A stretch of 31,804 bases of DNA from a virus: positions 1 to 31,804 of the IMG/VR virus record IMGVR_UViG_3300047559_000112; one strand, written 5' to 3'. Shown here piece by piece: positions 11,130 through 20,104 of the stretch. The first letter of the stretch is position 1, and every line of letters starts with the position of its first letter. The notes beneath the pieces were generated by a model. The model was not told the origin of the DNA. It made no database searches and was given only the letters and a program-made list of their open reading frames with translations. The position numbers were made by a program, and so were the translations under genes.

Positions 11130-11361
11130 GGTACTAAGTCGTGTGGAAAACCTGCGTTACACGGATGCGCAGCCCCCGATACTTGCCTAACCCCTCACAC
11201 CTTTCTTTTTTTCTATACGTAATTCACTACGCGTGGGGTGTTGGAGAAGGCTCAGATAATTTTTTATCCTTTTTTGCCTCTATAGGGGCCTTCTTTTGTA
11301 TCACAACGTACTAAAACTTAAAAAGTGTCGTGATATTTAAGGTTTTACCCTAGTTTTTACA
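11130..11361. other. Non-coding AT-rich control region upstream of the left arm
   Basis: About 230 bp without a supportable gene. It holds a GATAATTTTTTATC inverted repeat (near 11256) and a short hairpin GCCTC-TATA-GGGGC followed on the plus strand by CTTCTTTTG (near 11279). Its position, after the 11362-11387 terminator and before the first gene of the leftward group, suggests a leftward promoter region. TATAGA near 11214 on the minus strand is a weak -10 candidate. Nothing in it proves a replication origin. Confidence 0.45.
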
Positions 11362-11387
11362 CAAAAAGCCGGGGTGTTTGCCCCGGC
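11362..11387 (-). terminator. Strong leftward intrinsic terminator
   Basis: Minus strand: GCCGGGG-CAAACA-CCCCGGC, then TTTTTGTG. A perfect 7-bp GC stem with a T run, about 33 nt after the stop of the 68-aa gene at 11420-11626. It isolates that gene from the rest of the left arm. Confidence 0.85.
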
Positions 11388-11419
11388 GACGCTTTAATTT
11401 ATCTTTTTTTAAAAAAAAT

Positions 11420-11626
11420 TTAAAAATTGTCTTTGGCTTTTTTAGCGACAACGGCTGCATCAAAGTAATTTTCTACATCTGGCCGCTGTTCAGCAAGCTC
11501 TTTCCTGGCGCCAACCGTAAAACTTTTGACGGCAATGGGATCGGCACCACCTTCTGCCAACTTTTTTGCTTCTTCGGTAATTGCATCTAACGCAACAACG
11601 CGTTCTGCCCGGTTTTTAGGGTTCAT
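11420..11626 (-). CDS. Small helical protein, own transcript
   Basis: A 68-aa protein (RAERVVALDAITEEAKKLAE, VKSFTVGARKELAEQRPDVE), charged and almost wholly helical. It is divergent from the 989-aa gene and is closed off by its own strong terminator, so it is probably a single-gene transcript, perhaps expressed early. The start at 11626 follows a small CCCT/AGGG hairpin and has no strong Shine-Dalgarno. Function unknown. Confidence 0.7.
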   Translation of the reverse strand: MNPKNRAERVVALDAITEEAKKLAEGGADPIAVKSFTVGARKELAEQRPDVENYFDAAVVAKKAKDNF

Positions 11627-11748
11627 TTTTTGTTAAGTCCCTAGATTCAGGGTATTTTTACGTCTTCTGCTACTACTTTAGCTCATGTAGTTGCGTTTTA
11701 ATAGCCTAAAATACAAATAACAAGAATACACAAGTAGATAAAGTACCC
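11627..11748. promoter_or_regulatory. Divergent promoter region between the arms
   Basis: The gap lies between the leftward 68-aa gene and the rightward 989-aa gene, so both promoters should be here. On the plus strand GCCTAAAATAC (TAAAAT at 11707-11712) is about 37 nt before the ATG at 11749 and resembles boxes at 20070 and 28136. No clear -35 is seen. Promoter assignment is inference. Confidence 0.45.
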
Positions 11749-14718
11749 ATGGCACTAGCACCCGCCGATTTTTACGCTTATAGCCGTGCAACCGGGGTGC
11801 CGGTACCAGAAGATCCCGAGGAACGGGCTGCATTGGCACCAGAAGTCCTTGAATTCCGGCGTAATCAGCTTCGTGCGCCGCAAGAAGAGTCAACGATTCC
11901 TCAGCTTCTTGGTGTAGGAGCACTGGGACTTGCTGGCATCGGCGCAGGATATGCAGGTTACCGTGCATTGGCTGGTCGTGGCACTAAAAACCAAATTTCT
12001 GTTGATGCAACTCCAACCGCGCAAGCACGATACGCCGAAGAAAATGAAAGCTTACTAAGGAAGGCAGTTGTTCCTCCTTCTCAAGTTACACAAGGTGAAC
12101 AAGTTATTCAAGAAGCCCGCAAAGAACGTCCTCGCGGTGTTGTCAAAGCAGATTTAACTTCTTTCTTGCAAGATTTACGTCAACAAGAAGAGCTTCGCAG
12201 TATTGGTCGTCCAGTAACGCCGTATCGTCCAGGTTCTCTTGCAGATCGCACAACCCGTGAAGCCTTGGCACGTCAAGAGGAAAGAAATCCAGAGTCTTCT
12301 TCTTACGTCTCCAAACTAAATGAACGTCGTCAAGTTCGCGCACAACAAGCACAACAACTTGCCAATTCCGTAAAAGATGCACTTCTTTCTGGTGAGCAGC
12401 AGGAAGACTACGATCTTGGAATAAGTCAAGTTCAAACTGCAGGAAGCTCTTCTACTGAAGCATTAAATAAAGCCATGGAGCGAAAGCAACAAAATGCTGT
12501 TGCACCAATTAGTCGTGACTGGAACGAAAAATTATTCGACAATCGTGGCATGCTTCGGTCCAACATCATTTCCATGCACCTTGGAGATGAAAACGTTATT
12601 CCACAACCGATTGCACGGCAGTTAATGAGTAGCGCAATAAAAGATAATCGTGGCAACATTCTTTCTTTTAATGATTCAAACGCAGTGTTTAATGCAACGC
12701 GTTACGTAAGAGAAAATCTTTTATCTCAAGATCATCAAGGATCTGTAAAAAATTATCTTGCAGGCGACTTCCCTGGCGACATTCAAGCCATTCAATCTCG
12801 TGGCTTTGGCTGGTCAGCACGTCCAGCCTCTCGCACTGATGTTATTAGCGTACAACAAGGCGAAGGTGGCCAACCTGAAATCTCTGTTAAAAAACGTGCT
12901 TCTTCTCAGTTTGACATTAGTGATCTTGAACCCCTTTATTTAGATGCAAGTGGTAATTTAATACCTAAATCTGCTATTGGCACCAGTGGCACGTCTGACG
13001 CCGCAACAGGTACTGGTATTGGTGAGGAGATTGGCCAAGCCGTGGCTTTTGTGCCACGAGAAAAACTTGGACCCTTTGTTGCGTCTCCGGGGGTTACAGG
13101 TGAAAAAGAACTGCGTTACAAACAACAGGGCACTGGTTATGCGATTGGAGGCGTTAAAGAATTTGGAGGCAGTCCTGGAGCTGGCTATACAGCAGGCCAA
13201 GATTTTTCATTGCCAGTAATGACGGCTAGCGAGTTAATTGATAATAAATTTGTAGGCATTTCCAACAATGGCAATGTGTTTGCAAAAGTCAAACCAATTG
13301 CATTAACAGGAGACAGTCGTTTGTCTGCTCGTCTTAATCAAGAATATGGCAATATTTTTTATGAGCATCCAATTACTGGACAAAAGTGGAATTCACCAGA
13401 AGAAGCCGCTGCATTTGTGAATAACGTACACAGCCAATTTAATGAAAAACAACTTAGCAAGATGCGTGCGCAAACCGAAACGCCCGAAACTTATCGCGGC
13501 TCAATGGAGGTAGCCCTTACAGGCAGAGATACATCTGGACGCCAACGCAAAACATGGATTGATCCTTATCAAAAACTTTCAGCAACTGATGAAGCAACTT
13601 TTGCCTCACAAATTCAAGACTCTCTCCTTCAAAAAGGTTTAATTCAAGAGGCGTATACAGAAGATGGAGCCAAATATTTAAGGCAAACAAGATATTCTGT
13701 CCCAGAAATTATTGAGGGGCAAGAAACAACAAATTGGGTTTTAGGTCCAGAGCACTCTGGCATGTTTGAAACAACTTTAGACAAAGGCAAAAAAAATGAT
13801 TACGAATATTTAACGGCTGTTCAAAATGCTTATCAAAACATTACTGGCAATCGCCTGGCAGATATTGATCTCGCTTTAGATCTTCGGAAACAAAAAGTAG
13901 GTCCTTTCCTTGGTGGCTCACGCTCTAATCCTTATTTAAATAAAGCGCTTACTGTAGCCAATACATTGACACAGATTTCAGAACCAACACGTCAACTTGT
14001 GCGTGCCCCGGGACAAGAAGAGGGTCTTGGTGAGCGCTATGGATTAGGTGCTACTGTTTCCGAAAAACCAACGCGTACATTACCAAGTCGCCAAACATCC
14101 GTGCCTCTGGTTGGCGCTTCGTTTGAGCCTATATATGAATGGAATCCAGAAAAAAACGCAATGGAGTACTTAGGTGAACAAGCCACTTATAAAACAATTA
14201 CCAAACAAGTGGATCCAGGTGAAATTGGTGGCAAACGTCTTGCCGCCGCTTTAGTTGATTATCGACAACGCTCAGGGCGGCCAATGAAACAATCTGATTT
14301 TATGCAGTTTGCTTCATCAATTGCCCAACAAGAAGGTGCTGATCTCAACGAAGTTATTCAACAAGCAGCAAGCTTCTCCCGTGGCAAAGGACAAGAGCTT
14401 GCAACAGGTAAATTAATGACACAAGGGCGTCGTGCTCTTGCTGCAATGGATCGTCCATCACCAGCAGAAGAAGTTGCCCAAACTATCGCCGAATACGACT
14501 TTGGTGAGACCATTGGCTCTGATATTGAAAAAGCTGTTCAAGGACCTTCGCCAATAGATATTGATGCTGAACTAACAGCAAAACAAGCAGCGCGTGCAAA
14601 AATAGAACCCCCTGGCAGCCAAGAAATATTCTCTGTTGATGATCAAATGCTTTCTAATATGATGGGTAAGTTGCGTGCGCAAGCGGGGCGCCGTGCTGGT
14701 AAACGTCGAAGTCGTTAA
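11749..14718 (+). CDS. Large virion-associated protein, candidate internal/ejection protein
   Basis: A 989-aa protein that opens the late arm. Residues 1-45 are a polar segment (PADFYAYSRATGVPVPEDPE); a Gly-rich hydrophobic stretch follows at about 50-75 (IPQLLGVGALGLAGIGAGYA). The long remainder is Gln/Ser-rich without clear catalytic motifs, and the last residues are very basic (AGRRAGKRRSR). Size, Gly-rich membrane segment, basic tail and the company of other Gly/Ala-rich membrane-like proteins suggest a virion-internal or DNA-ejection protein, but no family was recognised. The ribosome-binding site is weak. It could also be a tail or baseplate component. Confidence 0.7.
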   Translation: MALAPADFYAYSRATGVPVPEDPEERAALAPEVLEFRRNQLRAPQEESTIPQLLGVGALGLAGIGAGYAGYRALAGRGTKNQISVDATPTAQARYAEENESLLRKAVVPPSQVTQGEQVIQEARKERPRGVVKADLTSFLQDLRQQEELRSIGRPVTPYRPGSLADRTTREALARQEERNPESSSYVSKLNERRQVRAQQAQQLANSVKDALLSGEQQEDYDLGISQVQTAGSSSTEALNKAMERKQQNAVAPISRDWNEKLFDNRGMLRSNIISMHLGDENVIPQPIARQLMSSAIKDNRGNILSFNDSNAVFNATRYVRENLLSQDHQGSVKNYLAGDFPGDIQAIQSRGFGWSARPASRTDVISVQQGEGGQPEISVKKRASSQFDISDLEPLYLDASGNLIPKSAIGTSGTSDAATGTGIGEEIGQAVAFVPREKLGPFVASPGVTGEKELRYKQQGTGYAIGGVKEFGGSPGAGYTAGQDFSLPVMTASELIDNKFVGISNNGNVFAKVKPIALTGDSRLSARLNQEYGNIFYEHPITGQKWNSPEEAAAFVNNVHSQFNEKQLSKMRAQTETPETYRGSMEVALTGRDTSGRQRKTWIDPYQKLSATDEATFASQIQDSLLQKGLIQEAYTEDGAKYLRQTRYSVPEIIEGQETTNWVLGPEHSGMFETTLDKGKKNDYEYLTAVQNAYQNITGNRLADIDLALDLRKQKVGPFLGGSRSNPYLNKALTVANTLTQISEPTRQLVRAPGQEEGLGERYGLGATVSEKPTRTLPSRQTSVPLVGASFEPIYEWNPEKNAMEYLGEQATYKTITKQVDPGEIGGKRLAAALVDYRQRSGRPMKQSDFMQFASSIAQQEGADLNEVIQQAASFSRGKGQELATGKLMTQGRRALAAMDRPSPAEEVAQTIAEYDFGETIGSDIEKAVQGPSPIDIDAELTAKQAARAKIEPPGSQEIFSVDDQMLSNMMGKLRAQAGRRAGKRRSR

Positions 14719-14720
14719 TC

Positions 14721-14936
14721 ATGGCTGACAAGAAAAAGAAAGACAAAAAGTGGATTCAAGGCATGGATATGAAGGAAGGCGCCTTCACTGCCAAAGCCAA
14801 ACGCAAAGGCATTACCACTGCTCAGTTACAGGAAAACGTACTATCCAACCCAGATGAGTACGATGAAAAAACCGTGAAACAAGCACGTCTTCGTAAAACG
14901 TTGGTAGGATTGAAAAAACGTAAAGATAAAAAGTAA
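14721..14936 (+). CDS. Small Lys-rich phage protein
   Basis: The 71-aa product (KKWIQGMDMKEGAFTAKAKR, then QARLRKTLVGLKKRKDKK) matches a small conserved phage pattern in which K.WI...M.KGA....AK is followed by a Lys-rich helical tail. It starts 2 nt after the previous stop and its last base overlaps the next ATG (TAATGG), so it is coupled in translation. The high charge suggests DNA or head-interior binding. Function not established. Confidence 0.75.
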   Translation: MADKKKKDKKWIQGMDMKEGAFTAKAKRKGITTAQLQENVLSNPDEYDEKTVKQARLRKTLVGLKKRKDKK

Positions 14937-15514
14937 TGGCAAAGGATCATCGCCTGGCGCTAGATCGTTATATTGATTACACAAAAGATCCTTTTGTTAA
15001 AAAACGAAAGGTTGATTTTAATGATTCCTTTGCAGCCAAACCATCCACTGGTGCATCACCATGGATGCCAAGCCGCTTCGAGCAAACAGACCTACTGCGA
15101 CGCATTCAAACACGTAAATTAAGCCTTAACCCCAGTCTTAATTTCGTTGGTGACAACCCGGAACAGTATGAAGTTTTTGCAAACATTGGACGTTTTGTGC
15201 GTAATGAAAGCTACGACTTTAATGAAGGTCGCCCGCTGACTTCGTTACGGCCGGAAGAACAACCAGGTTTTTCTCCAATTTGGATGGAAGCTTATCGCAT
15301 TAGTCCAACCATTAATCCAGATAAGCGTGCAAGTAATCCAATGCCACGCGTCAAGAATCCCGATCCCAGGGGTTACATGATGGCTGCGGCAGAGAAGCGT
15401 GCACTCAATGAAGTAGAAGACAACAAGTCTGTTGCACAGTTACTTAACAAACCAAAAGAAGAAAGTAAAGAGGAGACGTTTAAAAAAAATAACGAAGAGC
15501 CCGAAAAAGCCTAG
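14936..15514 (+). CDS. Structural-region protein, unknown
   Basis: A 192-aa soluble protein, start overlapping the previous stop by one base. The middle has many Pro, Asn and Arg (MPSRFEQTDLLRRIQTRKLS, FSPIWMEAYRISPTINPDKR) and the tail is a charged low-complexity helix (KPKEESKEETFKKNNEEPEK). No family recognised. Position among virion-type genes suggests a minor structural protein. Confidence 0.7.
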   Translation: MAKDHRLALDRYIDYTKDPFVKKRKVDFNDSFAAKPSTGASPWMPSRFEQTDLLRRIQTRKLSLNPSLNFVGDNPEQYEVFANIGRFVRNESYDFNEGRPLTSLRPEEQPGFSPIWMEAYRISPTINPDKRASNPMPRVKNPDPRGYMMAAAEKRALNEVEDNKSVAQLLNKPKEESKEETFKKNNEEPEKA

Positions 15515-15517
15515 GTT

Positions 15518-15523
15518 TATAAT
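15518..15523 (+). promoter_or_regulatory. TATAAT box before the 15541 gene
   Basis: GGTTTATAATAAAAAG lies in the 26-nt gap, 18 nt before the ATG. It fits a bacterial or phage late -10 element; no -35 was identified. It could be simply AT-rich spacer. Confidence 0.3.
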
Positions 15524-15540
15524 AAAAAGAAAACAATATC

Positions 15541-16089
15541 ATGGCATTGGCGGGCTTTGGACAGTTACTTAGACAGGTGGCTAGGCCCGCTTTAACGAGT
15601 GGTGCCTTTACCGGCGGCATGTCTTTGTTGACGGGTTCAACGCCGCTGCAAGCCCTGGCTACGGGAGCAGTTGATGCCGCTGCTTCTGCCATACCTCTTG
15701 CCGGTTTACGTAAACTAAGTCCCAAGTCATATCAAAAAAGAACACTAATAGATCCAAAAACAAAAGAAACAGTTGTTCAACAGGGTTCACATCCCTTAGA
15801 TACTCCACTTAACATTGTCACCTCTCTTGGCGCAAGCTACGCAACTGCTCCTTTGATTTACGGCAATCAACAAGAGCAAATTCAACAACAACTCATGCAG
15901 CGCTCTGTTGTTAACCAGCTCCCAATCCAAGAAGAACTTGCATACTTATCCCCTGGCACTATGTCGCAAGTATCGACGACAGAGTTCCAGCAACTCCTCA
16001 ATCAAATGCCGCAAAGATCTTGGACTGACTATCTTGATCCTTCAGATGCGCAGATGATTCAAGAGGCCCTTAATCCACGGTTGATGTGA
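15541..16089 (+). CDS. Gly/Ala-rich membrane-like structural protein
   Basis: The 182-aa product has an N-terminal hydrophobic Gly/Ala/Leu region (residues about 1-60, e.g. FTGGMSLLTGSTPLQALATG) and a second mild hydrophobic patch (LNIVTSLGASYATAPLIYG), then a Gln-rich helical C-terminus (QEQIQQQLMQRSVVNQLPIQ). Several neighbours share this plan, suggesting related membrane-active virion proteins. No family recognised. Confidence 0.7.
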   Translation: MALAGFGQLLRQVARPALTSGAFTGGMSLLTGSTPLQALATGAVDAAASAIPLAGLRKLSPKSYQKRTLIDPKTKETVVQQGSHPLDTPLNIVTSLGASYATAPLIYGNQQEQIQQQLMQRSVVNQLPIQEELAYLSPGTMSQVSTTEFQQLLNQMPQRSWTDYLDPSDAQMIQEALNPRLM

Positions 16090-16090
16090 G

Positions 16091-17068
16091 ATGTTTCAGC
16101 AATTATTAAATCAATTGTCAGGGCTCAAGCAAGGCTTCACTGAAGGTCTTCGCAAAGATGTTGCTGCAGGAAAAAAAGCTGCAGAAGCCGGGGAATATTA
16201 TCCGACTGTCTTAACAAGTGTTCCTGGCGTTGGTAAAGCCGCAACACAAATTCGTGGCGTAAGAGATACCTACCAAAAAGAATTAAAAACGCTTGGTGTT
16301 TCTTTTGGAGAAACTCCTGTACAGGCGACAGGTGCTCTCGCTGGCCGCTTAATGACTGACATCACCAATGATGGCACCAGAGGCATTTATTGGCGTTACA
16401 ACCACCCTCTCGCAATTCTTGGTGCAGGCGTTGAATCTGCAATTGGCAAAGAAGCCTACAGAGAGCTTGGACCCCTGAAGACAGGTTTAATTGGTGCGTC
16501 TATTACCCTTCCAACCACAGCACTTGCTGGTGCATATGACATAACAAACCCTGGTGAAGCCTTCAGGCCAAAAGGCTTTGCTCAAGCGTATGCAGAAGAA
16601 GGTTCAGAGGACAGACGTGAAACTTCTCAACCCGTTGGCGAAATGTTCGAGCGTTTCTTCTTGGGACGCACAGGACGTCCATTAAAATATGAAACAGCAA
16701 AAGAAGACATTCCTTCTTTAACACCTGAACGTTACGGCAATTACTTGCGTAACTATTATCAAGACAAAGGTTTGCTTGGCATTGTCAAAGCAACACCCGA
16801 GAACTTGCAGGGTGTGCCAGAAGTTCGTGTCCTTGGCTATCCAATTACTGTACCTTCTGTCACAACGGCAGTCGGCGGTCTTGTTGGTGCGGGTGCAGCA
16901 ATAAGAACTGCGCCCCTTGTTAAAAACTCTTTCAAGCGTGCATTGATTGGTTCCACAGGAGGAGCTGCTGCTGGTGCTATTGCAGGTAATCTTGCCAACG
17001 CTGTACTTGCAGCAAAACCAGTAGAAAATCAACTGCCAACCACAGCTCAATATGAAATGATGCAGTGA
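16091..17068 (+). CDS. Gly/Ala-rich membrane-like structural protein
   Basis: A 325-aa protein starting 1 nt after the previous stop. Amphipathic N-terminus (MFQQLLNQLSGLKQGFTEGL), hydrophobic stretches near residues 138-158 (LKTGLIGASITLPTTALAGA) and 255-310 (VTTAVGGLVGAGAAIRTAPL, GGAAAGAIAGNLANAVLAAK). The Gly/Ala repeats in the last segment resemble pore-forming or ejection proteins. Function inferred from context only. Confidence 0.7.
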   Translation: MFQQLLNQLSGLKQGFTEGLRKDVAAGKKAAEAGEYYPTVLTSVPGVGKAATQIRGVRDTYQKELKTLGVSFGETPVQATGALAGRLMTDITNDGTRGIYWRYNHPLAILGAGVESAIGKEAYRELGPLKTGLIGASITLPTTALAGAYDITNPGEAFRPKGFAQAYAEEGSEDRRETSQPVGEMFERFFLGRTGRPLKYETAKEDIPSLTPERYGNYLRNYYQDKGLLGIVKATPENLQGVPEVRVLGYPITVPSVTTAVGGLVGAGAAIRTAPLVKNSFKRALIGSTGGAAAGAIAGNLANAVLAAKPVENQLPTTAQYEMMQ

Positions 17069-17099
17069 TAGAATTTATTTTATAAAGGAAGATAGATTG

Positions 17100-17885
17100 A
17101 TGGCTTCTGAACGTATTCCTCAAGGAGGCGGTTTAACCGTATACGATCCCTTGGTTGCAGCGCAAGGTGCTTTTCGTGATCCAGGTGCTTATTACAACGC
17201 CACCTTGCGTAGGCCTTTACAAGGTGCCAGAGAATCTGCACAAAAATTTCTGGGTAAATACGCCTTCCCGGTGGGTGCAATAGCTGCATCAGTTCCTGCG
17301 ATAATGACGGCTAAAGAAGAAGTAGAAGCAGGACGCCCAACTGGTGCTTTAGGCGCCCTTGCTCCCGCTGCCCTTTCAACTGCCGGCGCTGCAATGCTGG
17401 GTAAGGGAGGATTACCTGGAACTGCTATCGGCCTCGGGCTAATGGGGCTTGGAGCTATTCTTCCGGGTGCAGGTGCTGCCGCCGCTGAATCTGTTCGCCA
17501 AAGTGTCACGGGTAAACCGACTAAAGGCAAGGAGGCTGAGTTCAGTACTCAACTTGCCATGCGTGGTCAGCTCATGGACCAAGACCTTGGCATGCTAGAT
17601 CGCAGTCTTGGGATTCAAACAAGCCAGATTAAAGATTTAACGCAGTTCTATAACCAGGCTCAGGTTGAGCAATTCAAGGCGATGGCCCCTGAGATTGAAA
17701 AAGCAAAGATGAATGACTTTGCACGCTATCAATCTGCAATGGCATTACAAGGTCGTATTCGGGGTCAACTGAACGTTCTGCAGACTGCTGGTAATCTGGC
17801 AGAAGGACAGCAAGCTGGAATGTATAACTTAACTGCTACTGCGTTGCAGAATAACCCATATGCACAAATCCGAGGTATTGGCTGA
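17100..17885 (+). CDS. Gly/Ala-rich membrane-like structural protein
   Basis: 261-aa product. The ATG at 17100 is chosen over an adjacent TTG because AAGGAAG lies upstream at about 10 nt. Hydrophobic region at residues about 58-130 (AFPVGAIAASVPAIMTAKEE, LGALAPAALSTAGAAMLGKG, GLGLMGLGAILPGAGAAAAE), then a Gln-rich helical half (EFSTQLAMRGQLMDQDLGML, AQVEQFKAMAPEIEKAKM). It resembles the two previous proteins in plan. Overlaps the next start by one base. Confidence 0.7.
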   Translation: MASERIPQGGGLTVYDPLVAAQGAFRDPGAYYNATLRRPLQGARESAQKFLGKYAFPVGAIAASVPAIMTAKEEVEAGRPTGALGALAPAALSTAGAAMLGKGGLPGTAIGLGLMGLGAILPGAGAAAAESVRQSVTGKPTKGKEAEFSTQLAMRGQLMDQDLGMLDRSLGIQTSQIKDLTQFYNQAQVEQFKAMAPEIEKAKMNDFARYQSAMALQGRIRGQLNVLQTAGNLAEGQQAGMYNLTATALQNNPYAQIRGIG

Positions 17886-18373
17886 TGGCTTCTTACGCAC
17901 AGGGGCGTCCGTTTAACTCTGGCCCCGTATGGGATGTGATGGCATTTCCCAAACCAGGGCAGGGTTATAGTACAGCAGGCGGTTCATATCCCTTGGCGGG
18001 AAGTTACATGAACTACGTAGACCAAATGCGCAATGTTCTCGCAGGCATCCCCAGTGATGTCACTGGCGAGGACCGTACGTTACTTACTTTTGCTGGATTA
18101 CAAGGTTTAAATGCAGAGCAGACGCGGCAGGCAAACCGCGAGTTTATGCAAGAAATGTTAAAACAACGCAGAGAAGAGTCCCTGGAAGCCAAAAAACTTG
18201 CAAGGGAAGACGCAGTAATGCGCTCTTTCCTCGTTGACGTACCTGCGGCAATTGGTAATGCGTTTGGACAACGTCAGAAATACGCGCCAGAAACCATTCA
18301 AATTGCCGCCAATGCAGCGAACAGACCTCTCTCTGGGTACGGAATGCCTAATTACTACGGCTTTGTCGGTTAA
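17885..18373 (+). CDS. Structural-region protein, unknown
   Basis: The 162-aa product starts in a TGATG overlap. Gly/Pro/Tyr-rich first third (GRPFNSGPVWDVMAFPKPGQ), charged helix in the middle (QEMLKQRREESLEAKKLARE), Asn/Ala/Pro-rich tail. Not recognised; probably a minor virion or assembly protein. Confidence 0.65.
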   Translation: MASYAQGRPFNSGPVWDVMAFPKPGQGYSTAGGSYPLAGSYMNYVDQMRNVLAGIPSDVTGEDRTLLTFAGLQGLNAEQTRQANREFMQEMLKQRREESLEAKKLAREDAVMRSFLVDVPAAIGNAFGQRQKYAPETIQIAANAANRPLSGYGMPNYYGFVG

Positions 18374-18396
18374 AATAAAAAAATAACGATTTAGAA

Positions 18397-18837
18397 ATGG
18401 CAGGAAGCGCCGGTTCAATTGCCCAATTTTTCCCTGACATCTTTGGTGGCGGGGCGGCAATGTCGGGCGCCGGTAGTGCCGCCACAACAACAGCAGCAAC
18501 TGGAGCAGGATCAATGGCTTTAGGACCATGGATGGCAGCCTCTGCGGGTATTCAAGGACTCGCAAATATAGCTGGTGGACTGATGGGACAACAGTCCCAA
18601 AGAGAAGCCATGGAGGAGGCAGCAAAAAACCTGTCTCGCAACTGGGGCTTTGATACTTGGCAACGCGAAAAAGAACGCGGCGCACAGGCGCAGTCTTTAC
18701 TTGAGGGCTACAACTTTATGCAAAGTCCTGTTTTTCGCACTAAAGCAACGCAAGATTTTGCAGATGCTTACTCTTTGGGCCCACTTGCCGGAAAGTTCGA
18801 TCCGTACCTTTTGGGCATGGCAACAAGAATGCGTTGA
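18397..18837 (+). CDS. Gly/Ala-rich structural protein, unknown
   Basis: A 146-aa protein. The first 70 residues are Gly/Ala/Ser-rich and mildly hydrophobic (GGGAAMSGAGSAATTTAATG, MAASAGIQGLANIAGGLMGQ); the rest is a charged helical segment. It has the same general plan as the ejection-type candidates before it. The 23-nt gap upstream is AT-rich without a clear ribosome-binding site. Confidence 0.65.
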   Translation: MAGSAGSIAQFFPDIFGGGAAMSGAGSAATTTAATGAGSMALGPWMAASAGIQGLANIAGGLMGQQSQREAMEEAAKNLSRNWGFDTWQREKERGAQAQSLLEGYNFMQSPVFRTKATQDFADAYSLGPLAGKFDPYLLGMATRMR

Positions 18838-18875
18838 TTTTGTTGTTTTAAACTAGTTCTAACAGAGTTAATACA

Positions 18876-19442
18876 ATGGCACTTAGAGGACCAGATCCAG
18901 GCGAGGGGCATCACTCTTCTTTAAGTCGGTTTGAAGATTATCCCTTTACAGCCTCTAGTTTATCCAAGCGCGAAAAGAAACGCATTAAATCTACCGCGCG
19001 TACATTATTCGAGCAAGAAGGCCCTGGTTCAGCAACAGCTTATTTAGCTGGAACACGTGGATATACAAATTTTCGTCCTGACACGTTAATAGGGAAATAT
19101 CTATCAAAGCCCGTTGATTATGAAAGATTTCGCTCAATTGGTTCTCTTGCCTTCCAAGATCTTCTTGGTCGCCCCATAGGGGAATCAGATTTTGCCCAGG
19201 CGGTTGACTACGCAAAAGCTATGGGTGTTAAAGACCCATCAGCTTTTCAATCATTACTAACACAACGTATTGCATCCACACCAGAAGGTCAGTCCAAGAT
19301 CAAATCACAAGCTGATATCGAATGGGAAAGCTTGTATGGAAACATGCCGCGAGACGCTCAGGGCAATTTATTGCGTGGCATGGCAAGGTTTGATGCAAGT
19401 AGAGTCAAAGAACTAGCTGATGCAATGATGGGGCAGGCCTGA
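18876..19442 (+). CDS. Structural-region protein, unknown
   Basis: 188-aa soluble basic protein, no membrane segment (TASSLSKREKKRIKSTARTL, GYTNFRPDTLIGKYLSKPVD, DFAQAVDYAKAMGVKDPSAF). ATG at 18876 after a 38-nt AT-rich gap. Helical throughout. Not recognised. Confidence 0.65.
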   Translation: MALRGPDPGEGHHSSLSRFEDYPFTASSLSKREKKRIKSTARTLFEQEGPGSATAYLAGTRGYTNFRPDTLIGKYLSKPVDYERFRSIGSLAFQDLLGRPIGESDFAQAVDYAKAMGVKDPSAFQSLLTQRIASTPEGQSKIKSQADIEWESLYGNMPRDAQGNLLRGMARFDASRVKELADAMMGQA

Positions 19443-19444
19443 AC

Positions 19445-20059
19445 ATGGCAAACATCAAAAAACTACTCAACAAAGCTGGCGATAATCTAAGCGCCAAAGA
19501 AATAAAACAGATCCAAAAACAAACACGCTATACACCCGAGAGTATTATTCGTCGCGCAGAGAACGCTGGAATAAACGTTAAACCAGCGGCTCAAAATTTT
19601 GTTCAGCAGTTTGCCACACAACAAACACAAGCCCAGGAACAACGCGCCACAGCGGCCGCACCTGCCAACACTCAACCCGTTTTTTCTTACTCGCCTACAG
19701 GTAGTATTACAAGCGTTGCGTACGAACCAACACAGATTACTCCCCCCGACCCCTTCTCCTCCTCTTCAAGCGCAACTGGCACTGGCACCGGCACAGAAGG
19801 ATACGAAGATTTTTTAAATATACAAGCAGCTTTACGGAAAACTGAGCTAGACAATCTATTCAATATCGAACAGCTCAGGGACGCAGGTATGACCGAACGT
19901 CAACGCTTGGTCAACGAAAACAATCTTGCAGTAACAGAGAAAGAAGTGGGTGGCAAACTTGACCTTCAAAAAATTGTAAATGCTGGCTACAAAAACATTG
20001 CTAATATTGAAAGAGGCTCAAACATGTTTGCGAGCATCATGAGCGCATTTAATTTTTAA
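19445..20059 (+). CDS. Structural-region protein with Ser/Thr/Gly linker
   Basis: The 204-aa product starts 2 nt after the previous stop. A basic helical N-terminus (ANIKKLLNKAGDNLSAKEIK) is joined by a Gln/Ala/Pro/Ser/Thr-rich linker (residues about 57-115, FSSSSSATGTGTGTE) to a helical C-terminal domain (LDNLFNIEQLRDAGMTERQR, LDLQKIVNAGYKNIANIERG). Two-domain layout with a flexible linker; no family recognised. Confidence 0.65.
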   Translation: MANIKKLLNKAGDNLSAKEIKQIQKQTRYTPESIIRRAENAGINVKPAAQNFVQQFATQQTQAQEQRATAAAPANTQPVFSYSPTGSITSVAYEPTQITPPDPFSSSSSATGTGTGTEGYEDFLNIQAALRKTELDNLFNIEQLRDAGMTERQRLVNENNLAVTEKEVGGKLDLQKIVNAGYKNIANIERGSNMFASIMSAFNF

Positions 20060-20069
20060 TTGACTGCGC

Positions 20070-20075
20070 TAAAAT
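20070..20075 (+). promoter_or_regulatory. TAAAAT box before the 20105 gene
   Basis: GACTGCGCTAAAATAAACG in a 45-nt gap, 30 nt before the ATG; GACTGC-TAAAAT recurs before the capsid gene (28136). A late-promoter candidate without an identified -35. Confidence 0.3.
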
Positions 20076-20104
20076 AAACGTACAAACTTTCAAAAGGTTT
20101 AAAA

